From contig NZ_CP011383.1 of NCBI RefSeq assembly GCF_000734895.2, positions 1 to 64,000 of the forward strand: 64,000 nucleotides of DNA, in the 5' to 3' direction. Origin of the DNA: Calothrix sp. 336/3. GTDB taxonomy: Bacteria; Cyanobacteriota; Cyanobacteriia; Cyanobacteriales; Nostocaceae. Below the pieces are notes generated by a model that did not search any database, was not told the DNA's origin, and saw only the letters and a program-made list of their open reading frames with translations. Shown here one piece after another: positions 17,029 to 25,397 of this stretch (the stretch's first letter is position 1; every line of letters starts with the position of its first letter). A program made the position numbers and the translations under genes.

Positions 17029-18468
17029 CCCTCTTTTGTTACTACGGGGAGAGTATAATCAGAAAAAAAGCAGACAAAGTAAGTAATAGGAATGGTTACG
17101 CCGCGCAGACAGCCAGTAAGCACAGTGGCATTCATAGATAACTACTGCCAGCACTATTATTCAGTATTTGAGGATGTGAGGCATTTTGAAGCTTTCAAAT
17201 TCTTACATTTGGGCATAGTTTCAGAAATCCCGCGAAAAACCCTACCCCTAATAGCTAAAACAGTGGGGTTAAAAGATAGCCAAACACTACATCATTTTTT
17301 GAGAGATGCACTGTGGGATGTCAAAAAGTTAAGAGAAATTAGGCTGTGGTTGATCAAAAGGTTTATTGGAGAAAGAGAAATAATTTTATGTATTGACGAA
17401 ACCGGGGATAAGAAAAAGGGAAAATCAACAGATTATGTGACTAGTCAATATATCGGAAACTTAGGCAAGACAGAGAATGGAATAGTATCTGTAAATGCTT
17501 ATGGTGTAGTAGATGGGATTACTTATCCTCTAATGTTCCAAATATTTAAACCGAGAAATCGCTTAAGAGAAGGCGATAAATATAAGAGTAAACCCCAAAT
17601 AGCAATAGAGATTATTCAAGAGTTGAAAGAATGGGGTTTCAAAATTAAATTAGTGTTAGCGGATAGCCTATATGGTGAGAGTGGAGATGTAATTAGATGT
17701 TTAGAAAAATTAGAACTAGAGTTTATCGTAGCAATTCGCTCCAATCATGGAGTGTTGATGCCCCCAGGAAGCCGAAAACGTTATAATCGCTGGAAAGCTT
17801 ATGAGCAAAAGCTTTCACATCGTCAAACTGAAACTCGTTACTTGAGAGAAATTATTTTTGGTAAACGTCGCCGTACCAGATACTACCAAATCAGTAAGAT
17901 GAATACACCCGACCCTACGGGAGATGAAAGTTGGTACATCATGACAAATTTATCAACTGATTTGTCACTGAATGTCGCGCAACTTTATAGTTTAAGAAAT
18001 TGGATTGAATATGGTTTTAAACAAGTTAAGAATGAACTAGGTTGGGCTGATTTTCGTCTAACTGATTATGAAAGTATTGAACGCTGGTGGGAAATCATTT
18101 TTAGTGCTTACCTTTTCGTTAGCATTCAGGCTACTTATTTTCAACTTCATGTCCAAAATCAATCAACATCTAGTTCAGAATTACCTTCCTCAATAGACTT
18201 TAATAGTTCTCAATATAGTCAACATCCTAATTGGGAATCTGGTACCACATGGAAGAGTGCCTTAAATAATCTGAGATTGCTCATTCAACCCTATATTTTT
18301 TACTGTTTGATTCAACCTTGGCTCACAGTATTTAACATTCCTGGTATGAAGCGTTGCTTTTTGAAATTAATCAACTTTATGAATGATTTTCGCGCTTCTC
18401 CAGTCAGTTTCTCTGTTGCTAGTTGAACCTCTTGTCAATTTTTCTCTTCCTAAAGTAACAAAAGAGGG
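17029..18468 (+). mobile_element. Complete IS701-family element (1440 bp)
   Basis: The ends CCCTCTTTTGTTACTACGGG and CCTAAAGTAACAAAAGAGGG are imperfect inverted repeats. A perfect 5-bp duplication GTTAT lies at 17024-17028 and 18469-18473. One intact transposase gene fills the element. A truncated copy opens the window and two short derivatives lie at 9600-9769 and 14270-14441. Confidence 0.95.
17092..18426 (+). CDS. IS701-family transposase
   Basis: A 444-residue DDE transposase of the DDE_5 type. The first catalytic Asp lies in IILCIDETGDKKKGKST (about residue 102), the second in KLVLADSLYGESGD (about 195), and the acidic third residue probably in NWIEYGFKQVKNELGWADF (about 305). The N-terminal helical domain includes FKFLHLGIVSE. 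The gene starts with ATG after an AGGA-like site and is complete, so this copy could act in trans on the two MITEs with matching ends. Confidence 0.93.
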   Translation: MVTPRRQPVSTVAFIDNYCQHYYSVFEDVRHFEAFKFLHLGIVSEIPRKTLPLIAKTVGLKDSQTLHHFLRDALWDVKKLREIRLWLIKRFIGEREIILCIDETGDKKKGKSTDYVTSQYIGNLGKTENGIVSVNAYGVVDGITYPLMFQIFKPRNRLREGDKYKSKPQIAIEIIQELKEWGFKIKLVLADSLYGESGDVIRCLEKLELEFIVAIRSNHGVLMPPGSRKRYNRWKAYEQKLSHRQTETRYLREIIFGKRRRTRYYQISKMNTPDPTGDESWYIMTNLSTDLSLNVAQLYSLRNWIEYGFKQVKNELGWADFRLTDYESIERWWEIIFSAYLFVSIQATYFQLHVQNQSTSSSELPSSIDFNSSQYSQHPNWESGTTWKSALNNLRLLIQPYIFYCLIQPWLTVFNIPGMKRCFLKLINFMNDFRASPVSFSVAS

Positions 18469-18472
18469 GTTA

Positions 18473-18584
18473 TACCATTTCACGAAAATCCTGAAACATA
18501 TCCAAGCTCTAAAACCCTTGTCAAACCAGGATTTATTAATTACGTTAGCGTTAGCTCTCCCGTAGGGAGCATTGTGAATTGGTA
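18473..18584. repeat. MITE-like repeat A, copy 3
   Basis: It runs from TACCATTTCACGAAAATCC to GAATTGGTA and is nearly identical to copy 2. The IS701-family element is inserted exactly at its left edge. Confidence 0.88.
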
Positions 18585-18745
18585 TAAGTCCTAAGTAGCC
18601 AGGTTTAATTAAAGGTAGGATGTGTTAGGCGTAGCCGTAACGCATCAAAGTCTTATCATGCATGGGTTACACTGCGCTAACCCATCCTACAAAGGTTTTA
18701 TATTTAATTGCACCTTCCTACTTATTCATTGGGTACAAGATAAAA
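18585..18745. other. Intergenic, direct repeat of the sequence left of the IS701 element
   Basis: The sequence AAGTAGCCAGGTTTAATTAA (start about 18593) is also found at about 16993, left of the IS. The two copies, each about 35 bases, bracket the IS together with repeat A. No gene is present. Confidence 0.7.
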
Positions 18746-21190
18746 CTAATTACCCAGAACTAACAACATCCGCTCCTCAATTCCTTCCCAGGTTGTGGGC
18801 GATAGCCGCACAGATGCTTGTTTACATTGGATGAGTAGTTTATTGGCATAGAGATAATTTTCCAGTGCTTTGGACTCTGACTTAGATAAATTAATTATGT
18901 CTGGGCTGAGATTAAAAGCATTGAGTAAAGTTTGTTGGAGGTGCTGAAGAAATTCTTGGCGCACTTTCTGCGGTTGTTTCTCATCGGGAATTTTAGTTTT
19001 CAGTTTGTTGAGTGAGTCAATTAGCTTAGTAAAATTAACGTTATTGAAGATTGTTAATTCTTCAAGTTGACGAATGTACTTAATAGCGTAGGCGATGGCG
19101 TCGGCGTTGGCGTCGGCGTTGGCGATGGCTTCGGCGTTGGCGATGGCTTCGGCGTAGGCGATGGCTTTGGCGTAGGCGTTGGCGTTGGCGATGGCTTTGG
19201 CGTAGGCGTTGGCGTTGGCGATGGCTTCGGCGTCGGCGATGGCTTCGGCGTAGGCGTAGGCGATGGCTTCGGCGTCGGCGTAGGCGTTGGCGTTGGCGTT
19301 GGCGATGGCGATGGCGATGGCGTAGGCGTTGGCGTTGGCGTTGGCGTTGGCGTAGGCGTTGGCGATCGCATAACCGATCGCAACTGCACGTTTCCCTACA
19401 GATTTAAAATCCCCAGTAGATCCAGTTGTTGCCTGTTCTGCCCAGTTTAATAAAGCTTGCAACTTCGGTGTATTAATGTACTTTTGCGCTTCTTTTTCCA
19501 TCCGCAACAACAAATCATCTGCACCACCCCGCATTAAACCAGCAACAAGTAAAAACACTTCCTTCCAACGTTTATCTATCAAATGTTTAGTAACTAATTT
19601 CTCAACTAGGCGATGGTCATCAATATATTGTGCTGTTAAATATTCCTGTAATGTTAAATGAGAAAAAGAAAATATATCCTCTGCTCGTTCTACCAAAATT
19701 CCTTGTTGCACAGCAATAGCATTCAAAACTGCTTCACCATCTAAATGCTGAGGTGCATTCAAATTACTTGCTAAAAATTCTTTGATTTTATCAACAATAT
19801 CACGCCCAGGAAAGAATAATCTGTCAGCCTCAAAACCTGTATAGGCAATCTCTGATAGTAAGATTTCTTCTAGTTCTGTGTGCAGACCTTGATAAATTTC
19901 ATCTCGAAGAATTTTCTTTTCTGATGCCCATTCTTCAAGTAATATCCGCAAAGCTTTTTTGTAAAGCACACTGCGATTATTAGGAAAGTTTTGGGAACGG
20001 TCATATACTAAACACAGAAATGTCAGCAATAAAGGTGTATGGGCTAACTCTTTAGCAGCGTTATTTTCTGGCTTTTGTAGTAACTCCCAACATTTGTCAC
20101 CTGTCTGAGCTTCTTTATCTGTTTCTGAATGAAACCAATTCTGAATGAATTGCTGAATTTGGTTATCATCAAAATCTGCCATTGTGACATCACTAAAGCG
20201 GCGAAAACTACTGCGATAAGCCGCAATGCGACAGGATGCAATAAAGCGATTTTTTTTGTAAGTCTCAACAAAATCTTCAATGTGACTAATGACATTGGTT
20301 AATTTTTTTGTTGGCACTTCATCCAAACCATCCAACAAAATTAGTAACTTGCCTTCCTTTAAGGCTTGAGTTGTAAATTCTTCGGGTTGAGGAACTTCAC
20401 AATTACTAAATTCTTTGACAATAAAATTTTCTATATTGATATCTCTATGTTGAAATCTTTTCAACTCTATAAATACAGGGATACAGTCGTGCTTAAATCC
20501 TCCATCTTGACCTTTGAGTGCTTCTAATCCCATCTTTCGCAAAAACGTAGATTTACCAGCACCAGGGGCACCAAGCACCATCAGATATTGTTTTTTATTA
20601 GCAACTATAATTCCCTCTTGTTTACCTTTATCTTGAGATTTAAACCTGCGCCTACTACCTTGGCGATAAAATTGTTCTAAATTTTCGATAGATTCAAAAC
20701 TACGGATGGCTTCATTACCTAAAAATTTAACTCCTGTATAAACCCATTCCAGCTTTATAGGTTCACGCATTCCTAAAACTTTAAGAGTGCCGTTTCGGTT
20801 TTCATAATAAGGTTTAACCTTTTCGCGTACCTCTGGCACCAAGACTTCTATTTTTATTTCTTTTTCTGGGTTATCAGATTGGCTAACTGATAAGGTTAGT
20901 GGTACAGAATTTTCTTTAGACTTGTGCAAGCTGCGTTGATAGCGTTCTAATGCTTCTCGGAAATTACTTTTACTGACTTTTTCACCCAATGCATCTGTAA
21001 GAAGTTTCCATAATTTGTTGCCTTCGTTTTTAACGTGTTGAGAATCATAACCGATAGCTTTAGCTATTTCGTCATAGGTTTTATTGTCCCAACATTCCCG
21101 AAGTATACGCTTTCGTGTATCAGCTAAGTACTTACCTGTCTTAGTAAATACCACTTCATCAGCTAACTCTAGGACTTCTTCTAAATTCAT
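18746..21190 (-). CDS. NACHT-type STAND ATPase with vMAP-like HTH N-terminus and Ala-X repeat
   Basis: An 814-residue protein. Residues 1-75 match the N-terminal helix-turn-helix region seen in vWA-MoxR-associated and other cyanobacterial STAND proteins (TYDEIAKAIGYDSQHVKN). The NACHT domain has Walker A VLGAPGAGKSTFLRKMG (about 208) and Walker B LLILLDGLDEVP (about 270), followed by typical helical regions and FSHLTLQEYLTAQYI (about 527). Residues about 605-705 are an alternating Ala-X tract encoded by hexanucleotides. NACHT proteins are regulatory or defence ATPases, and the variable tract lies where ligand-sensing repeats usually occur. Confidence 0.88.
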   Translation of the reverse strand: MNLEEVLELADEVVFTKTGKYLADTRKRILRECWDNKTYDEIAKAIGYDSQHVKNEGNKLWKLLTDALGEKVSKSNFREALERYQRSLHKSKENSVPLTLSVSQSDNPEKEIKIEVLVPEVREKVKPYYENRNGTLKVLGMREPIKLEWVYTGVKFLGNEAIRSFESIENLEQFYRQGSRRRFKSQDKGKQEGIIVANKKQYLMVLGAPGAGKSTFLRKMGLEALKGQDGGFKHDCIPVFIELKRFQHRDINIENFIVKEFSNCEVPQPEEFTTQALKEGKLLILLDGLDEVPTKKLTNVISHIEDFVETYKKNRFIASCRIAAYRSSFRRFSDVTMADFDDNQIQQFIQNWFHSETDKEAQTGDKCWELLQKPENNAAKELAHTPLLLTFLCLVYDRSQNFPNNRSVLYKKALRILLEEWASEKKILRDEIYQGLHTELEEILLSEIAYTGFEADRLFFPGRDIVDKIKEFLASNLNAPQHLDGEAVLNAIAVQQGILVERAEDIFSFSHLTLQEYLTAQYIDDHRLVEKLVTKHLIDKRWKEVFLLVAGLMRGGADDLLLRMEKEAQKYINTPKLQALLNWAEQATTGSTGDFKSVGKRAVAIGYAIANAYANANANANAYAIAIAIANANANAYADAEAIAYAYAEAIADAEAIANANAYAKAIANANAYAKAIAYAEAIANAEAIANADANADAIAYAIKYIRQLEELTIFNNVNFTKLIDSLNKLKTKIPDEKQPQKVRQEFLQHLQQTLLNAFNLSPDIINLSKSESKALENYLYANKLLIQCKQASVRLSPTTWEGIEERMLLVLGN
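19084..19376 (-). repeat. Hexanucleotide coding repeat in the NACHT gene
   Basis: On the coding strand every second codon is GCC (Ala) and the other is AAC, TAC, ATC, GAC, GAA, AAA or ATA-like, giving tracts such as AYANANANANAYAIA. The period is six bases over nearly 300 bases. All six frames stay open across it, which explains shadow frames here. Slipped-strand changes in this tract would add or remove dipeptides without breaking the frame. Confidence 0.93.
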
Positions 21191-21404
21191 TGGTCAGTTA
21201 AGTAAATATTTTTGCAGCTAAAAACTTTGGCGTTGCAGATTCATAAGATGATTTAGCTTAATTTTGAATGAAATACTAATAGTTTCAAAGCTAATTTGTA
21301 AAGTAAAATGCTTACTTTGTAAGGGTTTCAGGAATTTGAGCTAATACAGAAGTTTTTCGCTGAAACTTATACCTGGTAATGAGTTGAGCCTCCTTAAGAT
21401 TTTC
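21191..21404. other. Upstream region of the NACHT gene
   Basis: No gene is present. The sequence GGCGTTGCAGATTCATAAG near 21230 resembles a broken IS1-type terminal repeat. The promoter of the NACHT gene should lie here, about 200 bases from the IS1-family insertion. Confidence 0.4.
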
Positions 21405-22159
21405 GGCGTTGCATAATCGCGGTATGAATCATTGAGGAATCGGAACATCCCAAAATCGGAGATAATAAAGTAACAATCGAATTGAATACCTCAGCATTTG
21501 TACTGATTTGGAATAACATAGCGTTTTACGATGCAATCGAGCGAGATAGTGGCGCAGTCGGGTGTTTTCCCCCTCAACTCGTGTCATGTAAGTCTTGCTA
21601 ACAATCTGGTCGCCTTCAGGAATAAAGCCTGGATAGACCAACCATCCATCCGTGACATAAAAATAGCATTGCCAAGTACCCACAATATCCCATAACGGTC
21701 GAAAAGTCTCGGCGCTATGGTCGCCCAAAACCCACGCTAAAATACCTTGTTTGAAGTGATTTACTGCTGTCCAAAGCCAGATTTTGTTTTTTTTGAGCCG
21801 ACGAAAGTTTCTAGCTCATCAAGTTCGCCAACTTCTGGAATTGTCTCTGGATCATAGGTCTCAGGTAGCAGTTCTCCCACAAGTTTTACCCAAGTAATCA
21901 ATGTTGTGTGATGAACGCCTTTGACCCGTTCGATGGCGCGAAATCCCATACCATTAACGTACATTTTTAGGCATTCCCGCTTCACTTCATCACTGTATCC
22001 CTGGGGCGGTTCATAGCGATCAATGAATTGGCGATTACAATCACAACAAATGTGATTTTGTTTACCTCTTTTCTTGCCATTTTTACGGGTGTGAGACGAC
22101 CCACAACGTGGACATTCCATCAAGTTACACCTCAATTCATACTGCCATTATGCAACGCC
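21405..22159 (-). mobile_element. IS1-family element, copy 1 (755 bp)
   Basis: The ends are GGCGTTGCATAATCGCGG and CTGCCATTATGCAACGCC, and the 8-bp duplication AGATTTTC flanks the element (21397-21404 and 22160-22167). It is the same length as the copy at 61292-62046. The transposase is encoded in two overlapping frames. Confidence 0.95.
21429..22120 (-). CDS. IS1-family transposase made by -1 frameshift (InsA + InsB')
   Basis: The first frame (22120 to 21761) begins MECPRCGSSHTRKNGKKRG, a zinc-ribbon plus HTH InsA-like protein of about 119 residues. At a run of eight A followed by C on the coding strand (21787-21794 as T on the plus strand) a -1 shift joins it to the second frame, which continues KNKIWLWTAVNHF and holds the catalytic part up to 21429. 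This is the classical IS1 arrangement, where the fusion is the transposase and InsA is the repressor. Both frames are undamaged. Confidence 0.9.
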
Positions 22160-22329
22160 AGATTTTCTTTACGAATCATCTCTCAGCCTCTAGTTCATCC
22201 CGCATTTATATAATGCCAAAACTTTTTCGGTAATTATAACTGACTTTTTCGTAATTTTGGCTGACTTTATAGTAACGACAAGGGTTTGAGGGTTTTGGCA
22301 GAATGATGACATCCTGATTGCAGGAAAAA

Positions 22330-22347
22330 GCCTGGAGTCACCCAGGC
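22330..22347 (+). promoter_or_regulatory. GC-rich hairpin in the leader of the 87-aa gene
   Basis: GCCTGG, a short loop and CCAGGC form a strong stem about 30 bases before the ATG at 22380. A GC-rich hairpin also lies upstream of the related gene at 43084. Transcript control is possible but not shown. Confidence 0.45.
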
Positions 22348-22379
22348 GAAGTTCAATTATATTCACTCCCATCATACCC

Positions 22380-22643
22380 ATGAACACTAACAAAACTAAA
22401 AAGTCTGGAAGTTCCAACGAGGTTTTCAAGTTTGACCATCTATTCTCTCGCCTATCAAAATGGACAGCTTATGGGATTGGCTTATATGCTGCTTTTACTC
22501 TTACGGTGCAGCAAAACCCGCAAGGTGTTCACTTGATACCTTTGGCTGAAATTTTTGTTCAAGCTGCCAAAATAGAGGTAGTGGAGCAAAAGAAAAATGG
22601 TCAACCTGGCGATCGCCCAAATCACTCAAACAAAAAGCAGTAA
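22380..22643 (+). CDS. Small membrane-segment protein, 87 aa
   Basis: A basic N-terminus is followed by a hydrophobic segment TAYGIGLYAAFTLTV (about residues 34-48), the motif LAEIFVQAAKIE and a charged tail. The gene at 43084-43335 encodes a protein with the same plan, including IADIFLKAAQTQ, so they are probably related. I do not know the function. An intrinsic terminator follows 20 bases after the stop, so the gene is a complete, independently transcribed unit. Confidence 0.65.
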   Translation: MNTNKTKKSGSSNEVFKFDHLFSRLSKWTAYGIGLYAAFTLTVQQNPQGVHLIPLAEIFVQAAKIEVVEQKKNGQPGDRPNHSNKKQ

Positions 22644-22663
22644 CTAGCTCATAAAAAACTGAG

Positions 22664-22690
22664 AGTCACTTGATATCAGGTGACTTTTTT
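22664..22690 (+). terminator. Intrinsic terminator after the 87-aa gene
   Basis: AGTCACTTGATATCAGGTGAC folds into a near-perfect stem and is followed directly by six T residues, the signature of a rho-independent terminator for plus-strand transcription. Confidence 0.8.
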
Positions 22691-22722
22691 GAACCACATC
22701 AAGCCGCCCAATTCCTACACAA

Positions 22723-22915
22723 TCACTCTGCTTGTTGTAGAACCGTCACCGTCGCTTTCTCCTGCTTATCTGGTGAATAACCATATTTCCGCAGCAGGCG
22801 TTTAACTAACCTCCACAGATTCGCTTTGACACTTTCTTTCACAGTTCAGCCAATGGTGACATTGTTGGGGATAGTTTGCACTAAATCACGGGCGATCGCC
22901 TGAAGTATTTTATAT
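22723..22915 (-). pseudogene. Remnant of type I restriction subunit HsdR (C-terminus)
   Basis: On the minus strand the sequence reads IARDLVQTIPNNVTI, then after a frame defect TVKESVKANLWRLVKRLL and RKYGYSPDKQEKATVTVL before a stop. This is the conserved C-terminal segment of HsdR-type restriction proteins (DUF3387 region). The rest of the gene is gone and an in-frame stop interrupts the piece. No hsdM or hsdS is seen in the window. Confidence 0.75.
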
Positions 22916-23116
22916 TTTATCCCTCTGGAAAATGACAAAAATGCCCATTTTAGACAAATTTTGCCCAAAAATCAGCTAAATGTATTGACAAAAGATAATG
23001 GTTATCAGTTAACCTAGACAAGGTTAAGAGAATCTAAAGTCCTATTGGGTATGTCCGGACTGTCAATCAGGTACTATCTGCCAAGGTGCTTATTATTGTG
23101 CTGCAAAATCGAAAAA

Positions 23117-23473
23117 TTAAACAGCTTCCAGTAATTCTACAGCCGCTACTGGTTCAGGATTGCGATTGTGATTTGCAAAGGAATCAGCAATTAAATGTAA
23201 TACTTCAGCTTTTTGTTCTGGGGGCGCTTGAGCAATAAGCGATCGCAAATCAACCTTATTTGTATCGACTTCTGCTAGTTGAAATAACAGGTAATTTCTA
23301 GCATCAGTTGGTAACCCCGCTAGTATCTTTTCTAGGCTATCGGAATAAATTCTCTGATTCCCTCGCCTAAACCCACTAATCATTTGCTGAGAAACTCCAG
23401 TCTTCTCAGATAGCCATTTCGCACTAATGCTGAACTTGTCGAGGGTTTTATCCAAAGCCTGTGAAAAATTCAT
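23117..23473 (-). CDS. XRE-family HTH regulator, 118 aa
   Basis: The N-terminal half contains a Cro/CI-type helix-turn-helix (SAKWLSEKTGVSQQMISGFR, about residues 17-36). The C-terminal half is acidic and helical. It is divergent from the O-like initiator gene at 23852, an arrangement like phage CI and replication genes. It probably represses the intervening promoters. The gene is complete with ATG at 23473. Confidence 0.85.
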   Translation of the reverse strand: MNFSQALDKTLDKFSISAKWLSEKTGVSQQMISGFRRGNQRIYSDSLEKILAGLPTDARNYLLFQLAEVDTNKVDLRSLIAQAPPEQKAEVLHLIADSFANHNRNPEPVAAVELLEAV

Positions 23474-23851
23474 CGGTTAATTATGTCTTGACTGAATTTT
23501 GTAGTATGATATTTAGTTATGACTGAATCATGAATAGAGAATTTACCTACCATTGCTTACTAGTGTAATCCCATTAAATCAGTGATGGAGATAAAAGTTT
23601 GGTAATATGCGAACTTTTTTATAAATTCTCAAATAAGAAAGTTTCACTCCGGTTTTCGTAAACCGAAGCGAACAAAAAGTTTTGTTAATTAATCTTAGTT
23701 ACTGCATTATGACGCAAAGCACTACCAAAGTTCAAGAGAAATTTTACCCATCACAGCATGAGGAACGGTTGAGGACACATCAGGAGTTGAGGATAACCCA
23801 AGTCACCTGCTCTGAGTTTGAGATTAACTCAACTTTCTTTGAGGTGCAACT
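23474..23851. promoter_or_regulatory. Divergent regulatory region of replicon module 1
   Basis: The direct repeat TGACTGAAT occurs twice (about 23490 and 23522), a possible operator pair next to the HTH gene. A -35-like TTGACT lies at about 23489. A hairpin CGGTTTTCGTAAACCG lies near 23652. ATG-proximal sequence before 23852 has a GAGG site. No gene is seen. Confidence 0.5.
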
Positions 23852-24673
23852 ATGAATCAACTTAAAAAGGACAAAGCACCTCTGTTTTACCAGTTAACAA
23901 ATGAAGAATGGGTAGAAACTGTGAAGGATTTAACTGGGGCTGAAATCAAAGTCCTTTACTATCTGCGCTCTTTAGACCCTTTTGGCGATCGTGAGCTTGA
24001 TTGCAGTGTTACTCAGATAGCAATAAAGCTAGGACTGTCTAAGGGAGCGGTTTCCAAAGCACTAAAAAGACTAGACCAAATGGGTCTTATTGCAGTGGAA
24101 TTAGTGCGGGTCAAGGTTCGGATTAAAACGGGCAACAATAACGTTACAGAGTTTCCCAAAGAAAACAGTGTTTCCTATAGGAAACGTAAATTGCCTATAG
24201 GAAACGATAGTTTACCAGAGGAAACAGAGGTTTCTTATAGTGAACAGCCGTTGCCTATAAGAAACAACCAAGAGCCAGAAGTTTTGCCAGATGAGGATTT
24301 CAGCACCTCTAAGACTATTAAGACTTATTCAGACTTTATAAAGACTCTCTCAGAAGAGGAGCGAGCGAAGTTTTTGGAATTTTGTCAGGAGAAAACAAAG
24401 AATCTCAGTCAGGAAGTGAATGACATTGAGGCATGGTTAGCACATAAGAATAAAGCTGGAGCAAATAGGTGGGAGGTTTATTACGAAAAATTTGTGTTGG
24501 CTTCTCAACAAAAGAAAAATCAGTCAGAGCAGGAGAAAAACGAATTAGATAAGAGAGAAAGTGCTAGAAGACAATTTGCAGAATGGCAGCGAGAATTGGA
24601 AGAAAGCCGTTTGCGTGGTAGAAAGTCTGGTCAGGAGCAAGCCCAAAATCAATCATCAGGAGGTGAAACATGA
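23852..24673 (+). CDS. Lambda-O-like replication initiator with internal repeat array
   Basis: A 273-residue protein. The N-terminal 90 residues form a winged-helix domain (LTGAEIKVLYYLRSL, then IAIKLGLSKGAVSKALKRLDQMGLI), the plan of phage O-type and plasmid initiators. Residues about 100-140 are a low-complexity linker encoded by a 20-bp-period DNA repeat. The C-terminal part is a charged helical region that may bind the helicase. The stop overlaps the ATG of dnaB by four bases (ATGA), so the two are translationally coupled. Function is inferred from domain plan, repeats and the dnaB neighbour. Confidence 0.75.
   Translation: MNQLKKDKAPLFYQLTNEEWVETVKDLTGAEIKVLYYLRSLDPFGDRELDCSVTQIAIKLGLSKGAVSKALKRLDQMGLIAVELVRVKVRIKTGNNNVTEFPKENSVSYRKRKLPIGNDSLPEETEVSYSEQPLPIRNNQEPEVLPDEDFSTSKTIKTYSDFIKTLSEEERAKFLEFCQEKTKNLSQEVNDIEAWLAHKNKAGANRWEVYYEKFVLASQQKKNQSEQEKNELDKRESARRQFAEWQRELEESRLRGRKSGQEQAQNQSSGGET
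24151..24270 (+). repeat. Intragenic iteron-like array, 20-bp period (module 1)
   Basis: Starting at 24171, five consecutive 20-base rows begin TTTCCTATAGGAAAC, TTGCCTATAGGAAAC, TTTACCAGAGGAAAC, TTTCTTATAGTGAAC and TTGCCTATAAGAAAC. A weaker sixth precedes them at 24151. GTTTCCTATAGGAAAC is a perfect palindrome. Because 20 is not a multiple of three, the repeat is conserved as DNA and not as peptide. It is a candidate origin of replication. Confidence 0.85.
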
Positions 24674-25397
24674 CAGACAATTTACCTCCACAGAATATTG
24701 AAGCGGAAGAAGCTATTTTGGGCGGGATAATGCTCGATCCACAAGCAATTAGCAGAGTGAGTGATCGCTTAGTACCGGAAGCTTTTTATATCAGTGCCCA
24801 TAAAGATATCTACCAATCAACCCTGCGCCTACATCAACAAGGTAAGCCCACAGATTTACTTTCAGTTACAAGTTGGTTGACAGACCAAGATTTACTTGCC
24901 CGAATTGGTGGTAGAAACAAACTTGCATACCTGGTTAACTGTACTGTTTCCGCAGTCAACATCGATGCTTTAGCAGAATTAGTCATGGACAAATATCTGC
25001 GACGGCGGTTGATTCGTGTGGGCAATGAAATTGTAGAACTTGCTTATCAGCAAGAAGCGGAACTGCCAACTATTTTAGACCGTTCAGAACAGAAACTATA
25101 TCAGGTTTCCAACCAAAAGTTTTCTACCAATACCGAACATAACAGTACAATCACTGCTGTGGCATATAGTGATTTAGAAAATACTAACCCCATTTACCCA
25201 ACTGGATTTTATGACCTAGATGAGCTAATTGTTGGCTTTGAAGGTGGGACATTGACTTTGGTTGCTGGTAGACCATCAATGGGCAAGTCCGCGATCGCCA
25301 TGAACTTGGCATTGCAAATCATGTTACTTCATAAATTGCCCGTGGCTGTCTTTTCCCTGGAAATGACTAAAAAGCAGTTGGAATATAGGTTGTGGAG

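Noticed and set aside
19054..19450. Genes made of Thr-Pro or Gly-Val repeats on both strands
   Set aside because: They are shadow frames of the hexanucleotide tract in the NACHT gene; only the frame with Walker motifs is supported.
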